A stretch of DNA of 10,740 bases from Candidatus Bipolaricaulota bacterium (GCA_018334615.1 JAGXLP010000032.1:1-10740); one strand, 5' to 3'. Positions 1-6,511 are shown, counted from the first letter of the stretch. Made by a program: numbers and translations. Notes: a model not told the origin generated them from the sequence alone.

Positions 1-220
1 AGTTAGATGCAAAAACCATTCCTTTCCGCCTGTATGTCATGTCCAGTTCCGACCTGTAGGTTATCAATGAGGAGATTCCCGGGTTCAAGTACAGTTCATT
101 TTCAAAACTTCCCGACAAGCTGCCGTAAGTAGCTGTCGAAAGCAAGAAAAGCAAGAATGAGGTCAAGAGGATGAATATAAGCAGACGTGGAGTGCGTCTA
201 ATAGTAGTGTCGATTTCCAT
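1..220 (-). CDS. Exported protein, N-terminal part only (runs off the window)
   Basis: An open frame starts at an ATG at 220-218, preceded by a GAGGTG ribosome binding site, and runs without a stop to base 1, giving 73 residues. The N-terminus is a classic export signal: an Arg-containing head (residues 8-12), a hydrophobic core at about residues 13-31 (LLIFILLTSFLLFLL), and a likely cleavage point after ATYG near residue 34. The mature part begins with alternating hydrophobic and polar residues (for example LITYRSELDMTYRRKG), as in beta-rich secreted or outer-membrane proteins, but too little is present to name a family. It is transcribed away from the exported propeller gene at 742, with about 520 bases between them. 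Export is well supported by the sequence; function is unknown. Confidence 0.75.
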   Translation of the reverse strand, partial: MEIDTTIRRTPRLLIFILLTSFLLFLLSTATYGSLSGSFENELYLNPGISSLITYRSELDMTYRRKGMVFASN

Positions 221-249
221 TTCAACACCTCATAAAAAGTATGTTTAAC

Positions 250-267
250 GATAGCTCCGATAGCTCC
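250..267. repeat. Tandem 9-base repeat, two copies
   Basis: GATAGCTCC occurs twice head to tail about 30 bases upstream of the ATG of the left-hand exported protein. Two copies of a short unit could be a small regulator site or chance. Confidence 0.5.
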
Positions 268-639
268 ATCTTCTAATTATGATCTGTCATACTAATATAT
301 CGAAAATAGAGTTAAGCATCAAGCTTCTAGGGAGAAAGCAGTCCTGTCGGGTATTTAGAATTAGGGCAGAGGATCGTATATTTCTTCTAATCAAAAACCT
401 GTCCTGTTACTCTTATTAATTTTGGTATCGGTTAAGGGACCGAATATTATATCGCAGTGTTTAGACCCCCAACGACCACCGAACAACTTTCAGTACTTAT
501 GCCTGTAGCCCCAGTTTTGACAGGTATTTTTAAGTTCTATTAGAGAATTTTATCGTGTTGAATGTTGCACTAATTCAAGCGCTAATGAAATTGGCGGCAA
601 ACATCCTTTGTATCACACTTCATAGAGTAGGGACTATAC

Positions 640-669
640 CATGAAGTTACAGATGCTCTTATTTATAAT
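640..669 (+). promoter_or_regulatory. Candidate promoter for the propeller protein gene
   Basis: A perfect TATAAT lies at 664-669, about 73 bases before the TTG start at 742. The -35 position holds only a weak match (around 641-647, ATGAAGT). The box fits a bacterial promoter, but a six-base match in AT-rich DNA is weak evidence. Confidence 0.3.
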
Positions 670-741
670 GCAAGTGGTGCAGGGTCTATTTTGCCTACAG
701 AAGCCATTTCTGACACCCTATCTTTAACGGTGGTGATCTAA

Positions 742-2247
742 TTGGAAAAATTGAAACCGATCTTCTGCTCGCTTTTAGTTCTTGGTCTGCTGGTTTTGAG
801 TACGGCAATCGTTAGTCGCTCGGCTTTTGGAGCAAGGCCAAAGTGGGTCGGGACCTACCGGGGTAAGAGAGGTTACAGTTTAGGTTCAGTAATCGAGCTC
901 GAGGATCGGGGTTATCTTATCGGAGGGGGTTCTGGGTTAATTGGCGACAAGGAACGCCGGATGTGGATAATGGAGACGACGGAGTCGGGGGAGTTACTCT
1001 GGAAGAAACTGTACAGGACCGAATTTCAATACAGAATTAGATTTATGTCCTCTGGAGAGAACGAAGGCTCCCTTTTTGCCGGTCAACTAAGTACTCCGGG
1101 CGACTTCAACCGTGTGAACGCACTGATAGCCAGGGTGGGAGAAAAAGGAGAAACCGAATGGGGTTTACAGTTTGGAAAGAGCCTGGAAGACTACGATCCA
1201 TCGCGACCTAAAATACCGTTCATCTGCGACTTTTACTCCCTCACACGTGCCCATGATGGGGGCTACCTTGCTGCGGGCTTTTATATGCCTGAGAAGGAAT
1301 TGGAGTACGGAAAAACTGAAAATAAATTTGAACCTTCAGCTTATGGCATCCTGGTAAAAATAAGCGACGAAGGAAAGGTAGAGTGGCAGAAGAAGTACGG
1401 TGCTGAGGGAATCCACAGCTTCTTATCTGTTGAACGATCAAAGGATGGCAACTACTTCGCTGTCGGAGAGGTCGGCTCTTACGGCGAAAAATCCCGGCCT
1501 GAAACCTGGGTAGTCAAATTAACTCCCGATGGTGAAGTAATTTGGCAAAAAACGTTTTCAGAGAAGAACAAAGCAAACCCCCCTTTATCAAGTGAAATTG
1601 GTCGGAAGGAAGCCGGAACCTCTTTTGACGTTACCAGTGACGGTGGGCTTGTCGTGACCGGGATAAATCAAATAGCGGCTGAAGGAGAATTTAATGCTGA
1701 AATTTGGATAATGAAGCTGAATGAGAGGGGGGAGATAGATTGGCATAGAACCTATGGGGGTAGAGGAGACGACTCTCCGACCAATATACTGGAAACTCCT
1801 GACGGGGGTTACATTTTTGCAGGTACTACGGATTCCTTTGGGGGGCCATCGAAGGTCTTCAGAATCTGGCTGATGAAGCTGGAAAAAGATGGCACGATTC
1901 GGTGGGAAAAAACCTACGGGGAGCCCGGTACAAGTACATACGGGAGTATCAAAGTATTGACCGGCGGCGATCTGATCGTTCACGGTGAAATGGAACGCCA
2001 AACCAAGTCGAACCCTGTCGGATTTATGATGATCTTAAACAAAAAAGGAGAACTCAAAAACCTGGAAGATACTGTTCTGCAGGCGAGTCCAACTGATGCG
2101 AGGACCGGAATTTTTGCCGTAAGTTCCACCCGGGAAAAGATACCTTATGAAGAGTCGAATATTCCGGTGTCCGGAGCAAAAATAGAGGTCCAGGGAGACG
2201 ATGTCGGGCTGGATTTCCTTGTAGAGCCCCCTGGACACAGCGACTAA
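742..2247 (+). CDS. Secreted seven-repeat beta-propeller-like protein
   Basis: This 501-residue protein has a signal peptide (hydrophobic core at about residues 9-24, likely cleavage after AFGA near residue 31). It then has seven degenerate repeats at roughly 35-92, 97-147, 164-223, 225-275, 293-341, 345-396 and 399-440. The unit reads roughly S..ET.DGGYI.AG....G....WLMKL...G.I.W.KTYG, as in delta-60/WD40-like propeller proteins common in environmental bacteria and archaea. Seven units fit one closed seven-bladed propeller. The last about 60 residues are non-repetitive and may be a tail or anchor. The TTG start is chosen because GGTGGTGAT (729-737) sits at proper spacing and no ATG serves the frame. 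Two TAA stops are adjacent. The fold is likely; binding partner and role are unknown. It acts outside the cytoplasm. Confidence 0.85.
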   Translation: MEKLKPIFCSLLVLGLLVLSTAIVSRSAFGARPKWVGTYRGKRGYSLGSVIELEDRGYLIGGGSGLIGDKERRMWIMETTESGELLWKKLYRTEFQYRIRFMSSGENEGSLFAGQLSTPGDFNRVNALIARVGEKGETEWGLQFGKSLEDYDPSRPKIPFICDFYSLTRAHDGGYLAAGFYMPEKELEYGKTENKFEPSAYGILVKISDEGKVEWQKKYGAEGIHSFLSVERSKDGNYFAVGEVGSYGEKSRPETWVVKLTPDGEVIWQKTFSEKNKANPPLSSEIGRKEAGTSFDVTSDGGLVVTGINQIAAEGEFNAEIWIMKLNERGEIDWHRTYGGRGDDSPTNILETPDGGYIFAGTTDSFGGPSKVFRIWLMKLEKDGTIRWEKTYGEPGTSTYGSIKVLTGGDLIVHGEMERQTKSNPVGFMMILNKKGELKNLEDTVLQASPTDARTGIFAVSSTREKIPYEESNIPVSGAKIEVQGDDVGLDFLVEPPGHSD

Positions 2248-2258
2248 TAATCTATATG

Positions 2259-2311
2259 CCCGTGTGACTCGGGTAGCCATAGGTCGAGGAATAAACTGCA
2301 GGACTTCCTCG
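2259..2311. other. Stem-loops between convergent genes
   Basis: Two inverted repeats lie between the stop of the propeller gene and the stop of hcp: CCCG/CGGG (2259-2262 with 2270-2273) and a perfect 7-base pair CGAGGAA/TTCCTCG (2285-2291 with 2305-2311, 13-base loop). Neither has a convincing T-run on either strand, so they are not classic intrinsic terminators. They could still end or protect the two converging transcripts. The second stem shares its right arm with the repeat at 2304-2325. Confidence 0.4.
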
Positions 2312-2325
2312 GCAAATTTGGTGAA
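2304..2325 (-). repeat. 3'-flanking repeat, copy A (after hcp)
   Basis: Read on the minus strand this 22-base element is TTCACCAAATTTGCCGAGGA plus AG. It begins two bases after the hcp stop codon. A second copy, differing only by one extra A in the A-run, follows the 30-aa ORF at 6654-6676 in the same relation to its gene. A match of this length is not expected by chance in a window of this size. Function is unknown; it could be a 3'-UTR element or the remnant of a dispersed repeat. Confidence 0.65.
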
Positions 2326-2327
2326 GC

Positions 2328-3989
2328 TTAATTTGTAATATCTGAGATGATCCCCTGAATGTCCTCATCTACTGTACTAATTGGTTTTATATTTAATTCT
2401 TCGACCAATGTATCGAGAACGTTCTCAGAAACGAACGCCGGCAGAGTCGGTCCAAGCCTTATACCTTCTATACCAAGGCTGAGCAAAGCCAGAAGCACGG
2501 TAACCGCTTTCTGTTCGTACCAGGCGATGTCGTAGGAGATCGGTAGTTCGTTTATATCATCGACACCCGTAGCTTCTGCAAGTTCCTTTGCGATTTTGAT
2601 CAATGAATAGGAATCGTTACACTGACCGGCATCAAGAATTCTTGGTATTCCGTTTATCGTGCCGAGATCTAGTTTGTTATAACGGTATTTAGCACAACCT
2701 GCGGTCAATATAATCGTATCTTCGGGTAGTTCTCGGGCGATTTGTTTGTAATAATCTCTGGTGGCGTGCCTTCCGTCACAGCCGGCCATGACGACGAAAC
2801 CCCTGATATCACCCGACTGTATTCCATTGATAATTTCGTCTGCCTTGCTCAATACAGCATCGTGGGCAAAACCTCCGGGAATGAAGCCAGTTTCTAGTTC
2901 CTGTGGCGGCGCGGTATCTTTTGCATGATCGATTATCTCGGAGAAATCCTTTTGACCGTCGTTCCCCCGGCCCTCAACGTGAGTCAGGCCCGGAAAACTT
3001 ACAACACCGGTTGTATAAACACGGTCTTTGTAAGAATCTTCGGGAGGGACGAGACAGTTGGTCGTCATGAGTATCGGTCCGTTAAACTTTTCAAACTCTT
3101 CGTTCTGCTTCCACCAGGAATTACCGTAATTTCCAACAAAGTGGTCGTACTCTTTGAAAGCGGGATACCCGTTTGCCGGCAACATTTCTCCGTGGGTATA
3201 GACGTCCACGCCTTCACCTTTGGTCTGTTCCAGAAGTTCTTCCATGTCTTTAAGGTCGTGACCGCTGATTAGAATTCCCGGGTTATCCCTGACACCAAGG
3301 TTCACTTCTGTGGGTTCCGGATTGCCGTAGGCTTCCGTATTGGCTTTATCCAGTGTTTCCATGGTTTCTACGGCTGTGCTTCCCGCCTTCAGGACTAAAT
3401 TAAGTAAATCGTCGATGCCCAGACTATCATCCAAAGTTGCGGCGAGCCCCTTCTGGATGAAATCAAATATCTCCTGCCTGGTTTCATTCAGAACGTAAGC
3501 ATGATCGGCGTAAGCTGCTATCCCTTTGATCCCGTAAGTAAGAAGTTCTCTAAGCGATTGGATATCTTCGTCTTCTGTAGTTAGTATGCCGACTTCTTTC
3601 GATTTCTCGTAGAACTCGTCCGTCTCCGTAGGTTCCCAGGTGGCGGCTTCCGGTAGATCGGCATTACCTGTTTCTGCTCCGGTCGCTTCGTATTTCTTTC
3701 GGATATTTTCCCTCACCTCCAGGGCCTGCCCGATTCTTTCCTTGAACCACTCATCGTCAAAATTGGCGTTGGTAATCGTTGAAAACAGGCTTTCCGTTAT
3801 GAATAGTCTCGTTTTCTCGTCCCGGATTCCCTCTTCCTTTGCTTTCTCCCCGTAATAGGAGATACCTTTAAGGAGCCAGATCAGTAAATCCTGTAAGTTG
3901 GCTGTTTCCGGCTCCTTGCCACAGACACCTTTTACGGTGCAACCTTCGTTACCGGCCGTTTCCTGACACTGATAGCAAAACATACTCAT
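2328..3989 (-). CDS. hcp: Hybrid-cluster protein (hydroxylamine reductase / NO reductase, class I)
   Basis: Hcp is a cytoplasmic Fe-S enzyme of anaerobes that reduces hydroxylamine in vitro and is linked to nitric oxide removal and nitrosative stress. The 553-residue length equals the class I form known from Desulfovibrio. The N-terminal cluster motif is present as C5-x2-C8-x8-C17-x5-C23. All expected hybrid-cluster ligands can be located: H244 (ISGHDL), E268 (THGEML), C312 (TTNCLVPP), C404 (MAGCDGRH, the usual persulfide position), C432 (TAGCAKYR), C457 (AGQCNDS) and E492 (WYEQKAV), so the enzyme looks intact. The ATG start has a strong GGAGGAGG ribosome site. The gene lies 40 bases downstream of a MarR-type regulator on the same strand, probably co-transcribed with it. 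No hcr-type reductase gene is visible in the window. Confidence 0.97.
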   Translation of the reverse strand: MSMFCYQCQETAGNEGCTVKGVCGKEPETANLQDLLIWLLKGISYYGEKAKEEGIRDEKTRLFITESLFSTITNANFDDEWFKERIGQALEVRENIRKKYEATGAETGNADLPEAATWEPTETDEFYEKSKEVGILTTEDEDIQSLRELLTYGIKGIAAYADHAYVLNETRQEIFDFIQKGLAATLDDSLGIDDLLNLVLKAGSTAVETMETLDKANTEAYGNPEPTEVNLGVRDNPGILISGHDLKDMEELLEQTKGEGVDVYTHGEMLPANGYPAFKEYDHFVGNYGNSWWKQNEEFEKFNGPILMTTNCLVPPEDSYKDRVYTTGVVSFPGLTHVEGRGNDGQKDFSEIIDHAKDTAPPQELETGFIPGGFAHDAVLSKADEIINGIQSGDIRGFVVMAGCDGRHATRDYYKQIARELPEDTIILTAGCAKYRYNKLDLGTINGIPRILDAGQCNDSYSLIKIAKELAEATGVDDINELPISYDIAWYEQKAVTVLLALLSLGIEGIRLGPTLPAFVSENVLDTLVEELNIKPISTVDEDIQGIISDITN

Positions 3990-4029
3990 ATTATATCCTC
4001 CTCCTGAAACTGGTTTGTATAGGTTTAAT

Positions 4030-4653
4030 TTATCGTGCCATTAGATCAATTTTGCCTTCCCCGTGTACCCATTCAGAATAGCTCTCTTCTTCGGTCAAAT
4101 CCTCACCCGTTAATTTACAATAATGGGGGCGTTCGTCGGAACTACCGCCGTTTCGTTCGAAAAATCGGCAATACTGACAGGTTAAAGCGGTGCTTAAGTG
4201 CCCCTGTCTTTGCAATTTACCGGCAATATCGACGAGATTATGGCTCAGTTCGTTCTGTCGTTCTTCCTCAAAGCCTTCAACTAGTTCCTGGAGCGTGTAG
4301 CTAATTTCGTTAACGTTATCAGTTATTGACTCTCCTTTTTCCGTCAATTCAAGCTTCACCTTCCTTCTATCGGCCTGACTCCTTTCTCTTTTGACCAGGC
4401 CTTTTTCGACCAGCGAATCAACCATCCTGGAGGCCGTTGGCTGGGCGATCTGTAACCTTTTAGAAATTGAACTCACGTTCTTGTTTTGAATATGGGCTCC
4501 GGACAGAAAGATGATCGTTTGAATTTGGGTGGAAGATATGTCGTGTTCCTTGCCCTTATCCCGGATTAGTTTATTGATGCTCTGGGAGATTCTGTATAGT
4601 AAGAGGGATATTTTTGCCGGCTCCGTGGAAAGGTCGCCTTTACTCGTAAAGAT
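4030..4653 (-). CDS. MarR-family regulator with C-terminal Cys/His cluster; probable ATC start
   Basis: A winged-helix DNA-binding protein of about 207 residues. The core wHTH covers about residues 60-107 (VSSISKRLQIAQPTASRMVD, then the wing with RSQADRRKVKLELTEKG). N-terminal dimerisation helices (LLLYRISQSINKLI, about residues 17-30) and a long C-terminal helix flank it. After the MarR domain comes a short extension with C159-x2-C162, H177-x-C179 and H197, resembling metal- or cluster-binding tails seen in some MarR proteins. The first normal start codon in the frame is a GTG at 4476, which would delete the N-terminal helices. The full domain needs a start near 4653, where AAGGAGGT (4665-4658) is followed four bases later by ATC. 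It sits upstream of hcp and is the likely local regulator of it. Function is inferred from family and context; the effector is unknown. Confidence 0.85.
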   Translation of the reverse strand: MFTSKGDLSTEPAKISLLLYRISQSINKLIRDKGKEHDISSTQIQTIIFLSGAHIQNKNVSSISKRLQIAQPTASRMVDSLVEKGLVKRERSQADRRKVKLELTEKGESITDNVNEISYTLQELVEGFEEERQNELSHNLVDIAGKLQRQGHLSTALTCQYCRFFERNGGSSDERPHYCKLTGEDLTEEESYSEWVHGEGKIDLMAR

Positions 4654-4657
4654 TTTT

Positions 4658-4665
4658 ACCTCCTT
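4658..4665 (-). promoter_or_regulatory. Ribosome binding site that fixes the unusual start of the MarR gene
   Basis: AAGGAGGT is a full-strength Shine-Dalgarno sequence. Four bases later the in-frame codon is ATC; a change of the last base to G would give a textbook ATG start. No ATG, GTG or TTG exists in this frame between the upstream TAG (4692-4690) and the GTG at 4476. Confidence 0.75.
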
Positions 4666-4693
4666 AGATAGCTTTACTAATATATAGCTCTAA
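4664..4693. promoter_or_regulatory. Candidate operator upstream of the MarR-hcp operon
   Basis: An imperfect dyad runs TTAGATAGCT (4664-4673) to AGCTCTAA (4686-4693), with ATAGCT also repeated directly 16 bases apart. It touches the ribosome binding site of the regulator gene, where an autorepressor of the MarR family would commonly bind. A -10-like TATTAT lies just upstream on the minus strand (about 4703-4698). Recognised by eye only. Confidence 0.25.
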
Positions 4694-4767
4694 CATATAA
4701 TAAGCTACAGTATGAAAAAGGTAATTTCAAGGCTTTATTGGTTCCGGACAAAACTGCTTTGAGGGGC

Positions 4768-4814
4768 TTATTTTTAACCCAGGTTCACGTTAGAATATGC
4801 CCTGATGAGGAGGG
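4768..4814 (+). promoter_or_regulatory. Candidate -10 box and ribosome site of the radical SAM gene
   Basis: TAGAAT at 4791-4796 matches five of six positions of a bacterial -10 box; the -35 region (about 4768-4773, TTATTT) is poor. GAGGAGGG at 4807-4814 lies four bases before the ATG at 4819 and is a strong ribosome site that selects this start over an upstream in-frame TTG at 4738. Confidence 0.35.
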
Positions 4815-4818
4815 TAAA

Positions 4819-5568
4819 ATGGCTGACAAGATTCCCTTGAGACAAAAGGTTATTTACGGGCCCGTCAACTCCAGAAGGTTGGGAAAATCACTGGGGATCA
4901 ATCTGACGCCGCCCGGAACAAAAATATGCTCGTTTGACTGTGTTTACTGTCAGTACGGAGAGACAGAAGTCAAGTCAAGAGTGTACGATCCCCAGAACGC
5001 CCCCACTCCCGAGATGGTAGGGGAGAGTTTGGAAGAGGCTCTGGAGGAACTTTCGAAAGACCCTGACTACCTGACTTTTTCCGGAAACGGGGAACCTACT
5101 TTACACCCGGAATTTGGAAAAATACTGGAGGTAGTTAGGAAGGTAAGAAATAGAACCTCTGAGGCGAAAATCGCTCTCCTGTCTAATTCCAGTAAAGTGA
5201 ATCAAAGGGATTTCCTAACTTCGATAAACAAGGTGGACGTACCCATAATGAAGCTCGACGTGGGTTCTCCCGAAAAATTCCACCAGATCAACAGACCGCT
5301 TCAGATACAATTTCAAGAAGTCGTGGATAATTTGAAAAAAATTGAGAATCTGCACTTACAATCTCTCAAATTCACTGGAGAGTTAGGGAACCTGGGAGAA
5401 GACCTTCAAAAATGGGCTGGGATAGTTGAAGAATTGGAACCAAGAGAGGTCCAAATTTATAGTTTGGACAGGCCCTGTCGGTTTAACCTTGAAAAGGCCG
5501 GTAAAGACAGATTAGAGGAAATTAAACGAGTGTTGGCTACGAAGGGCATAGAGAGTGGAATCTATTGA
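4819..5568 (+). CDS. Radical SAM protein, COG0731 (wybutosine-synthesis-like) type
   Basis: A 249-residue cytoplasmic protein with the radical SAM cluster motif C37-x3-C41-x2-C44 (CSFDCVYC), which binds a [4Fe-4S] cluster and S-adenosylmethionine. The opening YGPVNSRRLGKSLGINL (about 13-29) is a hallmark of the COG0731 group. Other core elements are GNGEPT (90-95 region), LLSNSS (about 120-125) and KLDVGSPEKFHQINRP (about 145-160). Archaeal relatives include the tRNA wyosine enzyme Taw1, but short bacterial members have no established substrate and this one should not be named as a tRNA enzyme. The ATG start with GAGGAGGG upstream is preferred to the longer TTG-started frame, whose extra 27 residues lack a ribosome site. 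It is divergent from the MarR-hcp operon across about 165 bases, so the MarR protein might affect both. Confidence 0.9.
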   Translation: MADKIPLRQKVIYGPVNSRRLGKSLGINLTPPGTKICSFDCVYCQYGETEVKSRVYDPQNAPTPEMVGESLEEALEELSKDPDYLTFSGNGEPTLHPEFGKILEVVRKVRNRTSEAKIALLSNSSKVNQRDFLTSINKVDVPIMKLDVGSPEKFHQINRPLQIQFQEVVDNLKKIENLHLQSLKFTGELGNLGEDLQKWAGIVEELEPREVQIYSLDRPCRFNLEKAGKDRLEEIKRVLATKGIESGIY

Positions 5569-5575
5569 AAGATAC

Positions 5576-5601
5576 CTTCAGTAGTAGTTATCTGACTGAA
5601 G
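5576..5601 (+). other. Stem-loop just after the radical SAM gene
   Basis: CTTCAGT (5576-5582) and ACTGAAG (5595-5601) form a perfect 7-base inverted repeat with a 12-base loop, starting 8 bases after the stop codon. No T-run follows, so it is either a 3'-end protecting hairpin or a non-intrinsic terminator element. Confidence 0.45.
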
Positions 5602-5732
5602 ACAGCTGGCACTCGAAAAAATGCTAAGTAGATAACTTTATAAATCGTTTTATCTATTACCGAAACTGGCCGATACCAAAACTGACCAAGAAACCTCCAG
5701 GGCGAGACCTGGAAGCTCTCGGCCGATTTCAG

Positions 5733-5778
5733 AAAAAAGGGAGGGTTGCAATGATCCTCCTGAAGTTTTTGCCCTCCC
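5733..5778 (-). terminator. Probable leftward intrinsic terminator (DUF4282 gene)
   Basis: On the minus strand GGGAGGG (5778-5772) and CCCTCCC (5745-5739) form a perfect seven-base GC-rich stem, followed directly by TTTTTT (5738-5733). The 26-base loop is long. It lies about 220 bases past the stop of the DUF4282 gene, the only leftward gene upstream of it, and overlaps the rightward transcript candidate in antisense. Confidence 0.5.
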
Positions 5779-5798
5779 TCGAGGAAAAAAGATCGTAA
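5751..5798 (+). CDS. Possible 15-aa peptide with hairpin-buried ribosome site
   Basis: ATG at 5751 opens a 15-codon frame (MILLKFLPSLEEKRS) ending in TAA at 5796-5798. GGGAGGG (5739-5745) is a strong ribosome site five bases upstream. It is perfectly complementary to CCCTCCC at 5772-5778 inside the ORF itself, so folding would block translation. The peptide is hydrophobic at the front and charged at the end. It could be a leader peptide or small toxin-like peptide, or the whole arrangement may be a by-product of the leftward terminator that uses the same stem. No family is recognised. Confidence 0.3.
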   Translation: MILLKFLPSLEEKRS

Positions 5799-5835
5799 CC
5801 CCTCAATTCCAGGTATTTTGGAAGGGGAGCTTTTT
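5799..5835 (+). terminator. Probable rightward intrinsic terminator
   Basis: CCCC (5799-5802) and TTCC (5807-5810) pair with GGAA (5820-5823) and GGGG (5824-5827), leaving a four-base bulge and a nine-base loop. TTTTT follows at 5831-5835. It begins at the base after the stop of the 15-codon ORF and would end rightward transcripts, including any read-through from the radical SAM gene. Confidence 0.55.
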
Positions 5836-5995
5836 CTGATTTTCCTAATCCTTTTGTGATACTATCACTAGAGTTTACTAATGACAGGAAAATCTCGTAA
5901 ATTTTCTATAGCCTTTTATATCCATGAAGAGTGGAAGTTTCTAAGGTTTAAATTAAATCAAGGCGTTTCATGTGGGGTTAATTCCCATTAATCTA

Positions 5996-6253
5996 TCAAC
6001 TTGAATCTTTTATGCTATTATCGATTGAGGATAAGGTGTCATGGATGCTGAAGAGAACGATGATATTCTCACAAAAGACCCGCCACATTAAATTACCAAG
6101 GACCAGGCCTAAGAGGCCAGCAAAGACTGAACCCGACATATCTTGAGTCATACCTAGAAAACTTATAATGGTTATCGCCAAGGCCCCGAGCAAATACACT
6201 CCTTTAATGATGCTTGTGGTAATCAAATTGTTGAAGTTAAGAAATTTTGACAC
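5996..6253 (-). CDS. DUF4282-family small membrane protein
   Basis: An 85-residue protein starting FLNFNNLITTSIIKGVYLLG, followed by a first membrane helix (about residues 15-35), a Gly-rich turn and a second helix (about 42-60). It ends with NLMWRVFCENIIVLFSIHDTL. This order, a FLdF..lIt..iIk head and an LWRvyCEliIvlF.i.d.L tail, is the signature of DUF4282 proteins, two-helix inner-membrane proteins of unknown function. The GTG at 6253-6251 is the chosen start because AAGGAGGT stands seven bases before it; an upstream GTG at 6283 would put that site inside the gene. No neighbour on the same strand is close, so it appears monocistronic. Confidence 0.85.
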   Translation of the reverse strand: MSKFLNFNNLITTSIIKGVYLLGALAITIISFLGMTQDMSGSVFAGLLGLVLGNLMWRVFCENIIVLFSIHDTLSSIDNSIKDSS

Positions 6254-6280
6254 TATGATAACCTCCTTTTTATAATTTGG

Positions 6281-6298
6281 CACGATTCTCTGATCGTG
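6281..6298. promoter_or_regulatory. Inverted repeat upstream of the DUF4282 gene
   Basis: CACGAT and ATCGTG are perfect six-base arms separated by six bases, centred about 37 bases before the GTG start of the DUF4282 gene. The size and position suit a dimeric repressor site or a leader hairpin. No regulator gene is adjacent. Confidence 0.35.
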
Positions 6299-6511
6299 AA
6301 AGTTATGATTTCTTTAAATTGTCCTGCGTCTACTTAGAGCATCTCGTTTTTTTGAAGGAAATATCACCTCTTTCAGTAAGTTTATCGATCTCAGATCCTA
6401 AACCAAAAACCCTTTCCGTAGCTGGACAGTGTAGCATTTCGTATGTAAAATCCTCTGGAAAGATAACTGGAACTCAGTAAAAAAAGTTAAGGCATCAGAG
6501 CAGTTCTTTCA

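Larger units (their letters stand above)
221..741. other. Non-coding region between two divergent exported-protein genes
   Basis: No convincing gene lies here. Contents seen by eye are a perfect tandem 9-base repeat (250-267), a TTGACA hexamer at 517-522 without a good -10 partner, and a perfect TATAAT at 664-669. A 28-codon hydrophobic ORF (641-727) overlaps that TATAAT and has only a weak AGGGA ribosome site, so it is not annotated. The length suggests room for regulation of both flanking genes, or a decayed gene, but nothing further can be supported. Confidence 0.5.
5662..5836 (+). ncRNA. Candidate structured RNA or small regulated transcript
   Basis: Three nested or successive structures occur in about 175 bases. 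GAAACTGGCCGA (5662-5673) pairs with TCGGCCGATTTC (5719-5730) with one mismatch and one G-T wobble. Inside it, TCCAGG/CCTGGA (5696-5701 with 5708-5713) forms a hairpin. Then GGGAGGG/CCCTCCC (5739-5745 with 5772-5778) follows, and finally a CCCC...GGGG stem with a T-run (5799-5835). The order structure, buried ribosome site, short ORF, terminator resembles a regulated leader or small mRNA. It could also be the 3' end of the radical SAM transcript. I recognise no known riboswitch or housekeeping RNA. AT-rich TATCTA at 5651-5656 could be a -10 box but lacks a good -35. Confidence 0.35.

Noticed and set aside
641..727. 28-codon plus-strand ORF encoding a hydrophobic peptide
   Set aside because: Only a weak AGGGA ribosome site, and a perfect TATAAT lies inside it; more likely leader or promoter DNA of the propeller gene.
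1588..2280. Minus-strand open frames opposite the propeller gene
   Set aside because: Antisense shadows of a well-supported gene with no ribosome sites or recognisable protein features.
4661..4696. 10-codon ORF (MLELYISKAI) ending at the ribosome site of the MarR gene
   Set aside because: No ribosome site of its own and too short to tell from chance, although its stop touching the downstream AAGGAGG is suggestive of a leader.
4738..4818. Longer TTG-started version of the radical SAM protein (27 extra residues)
   Set aside because: The extra residues do not resemble the family, and the ATG at 4819 has a strong ribosome site; the segment fits a promoter region better.
5662..5730. Known riboswitch, SRP RNA, 6S RNA or tRNA
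   Set aside because: None of the conserved sequence cores I know for these classes is present; only secondary structure supports an RNA here.
6277..6480. 67-codon plus-strand frame starting at TTG
   Set aside because: No ribosome site, unconvincing composition, and it overlaps the upstream region and inverted repeat of the DUF4282 gene.
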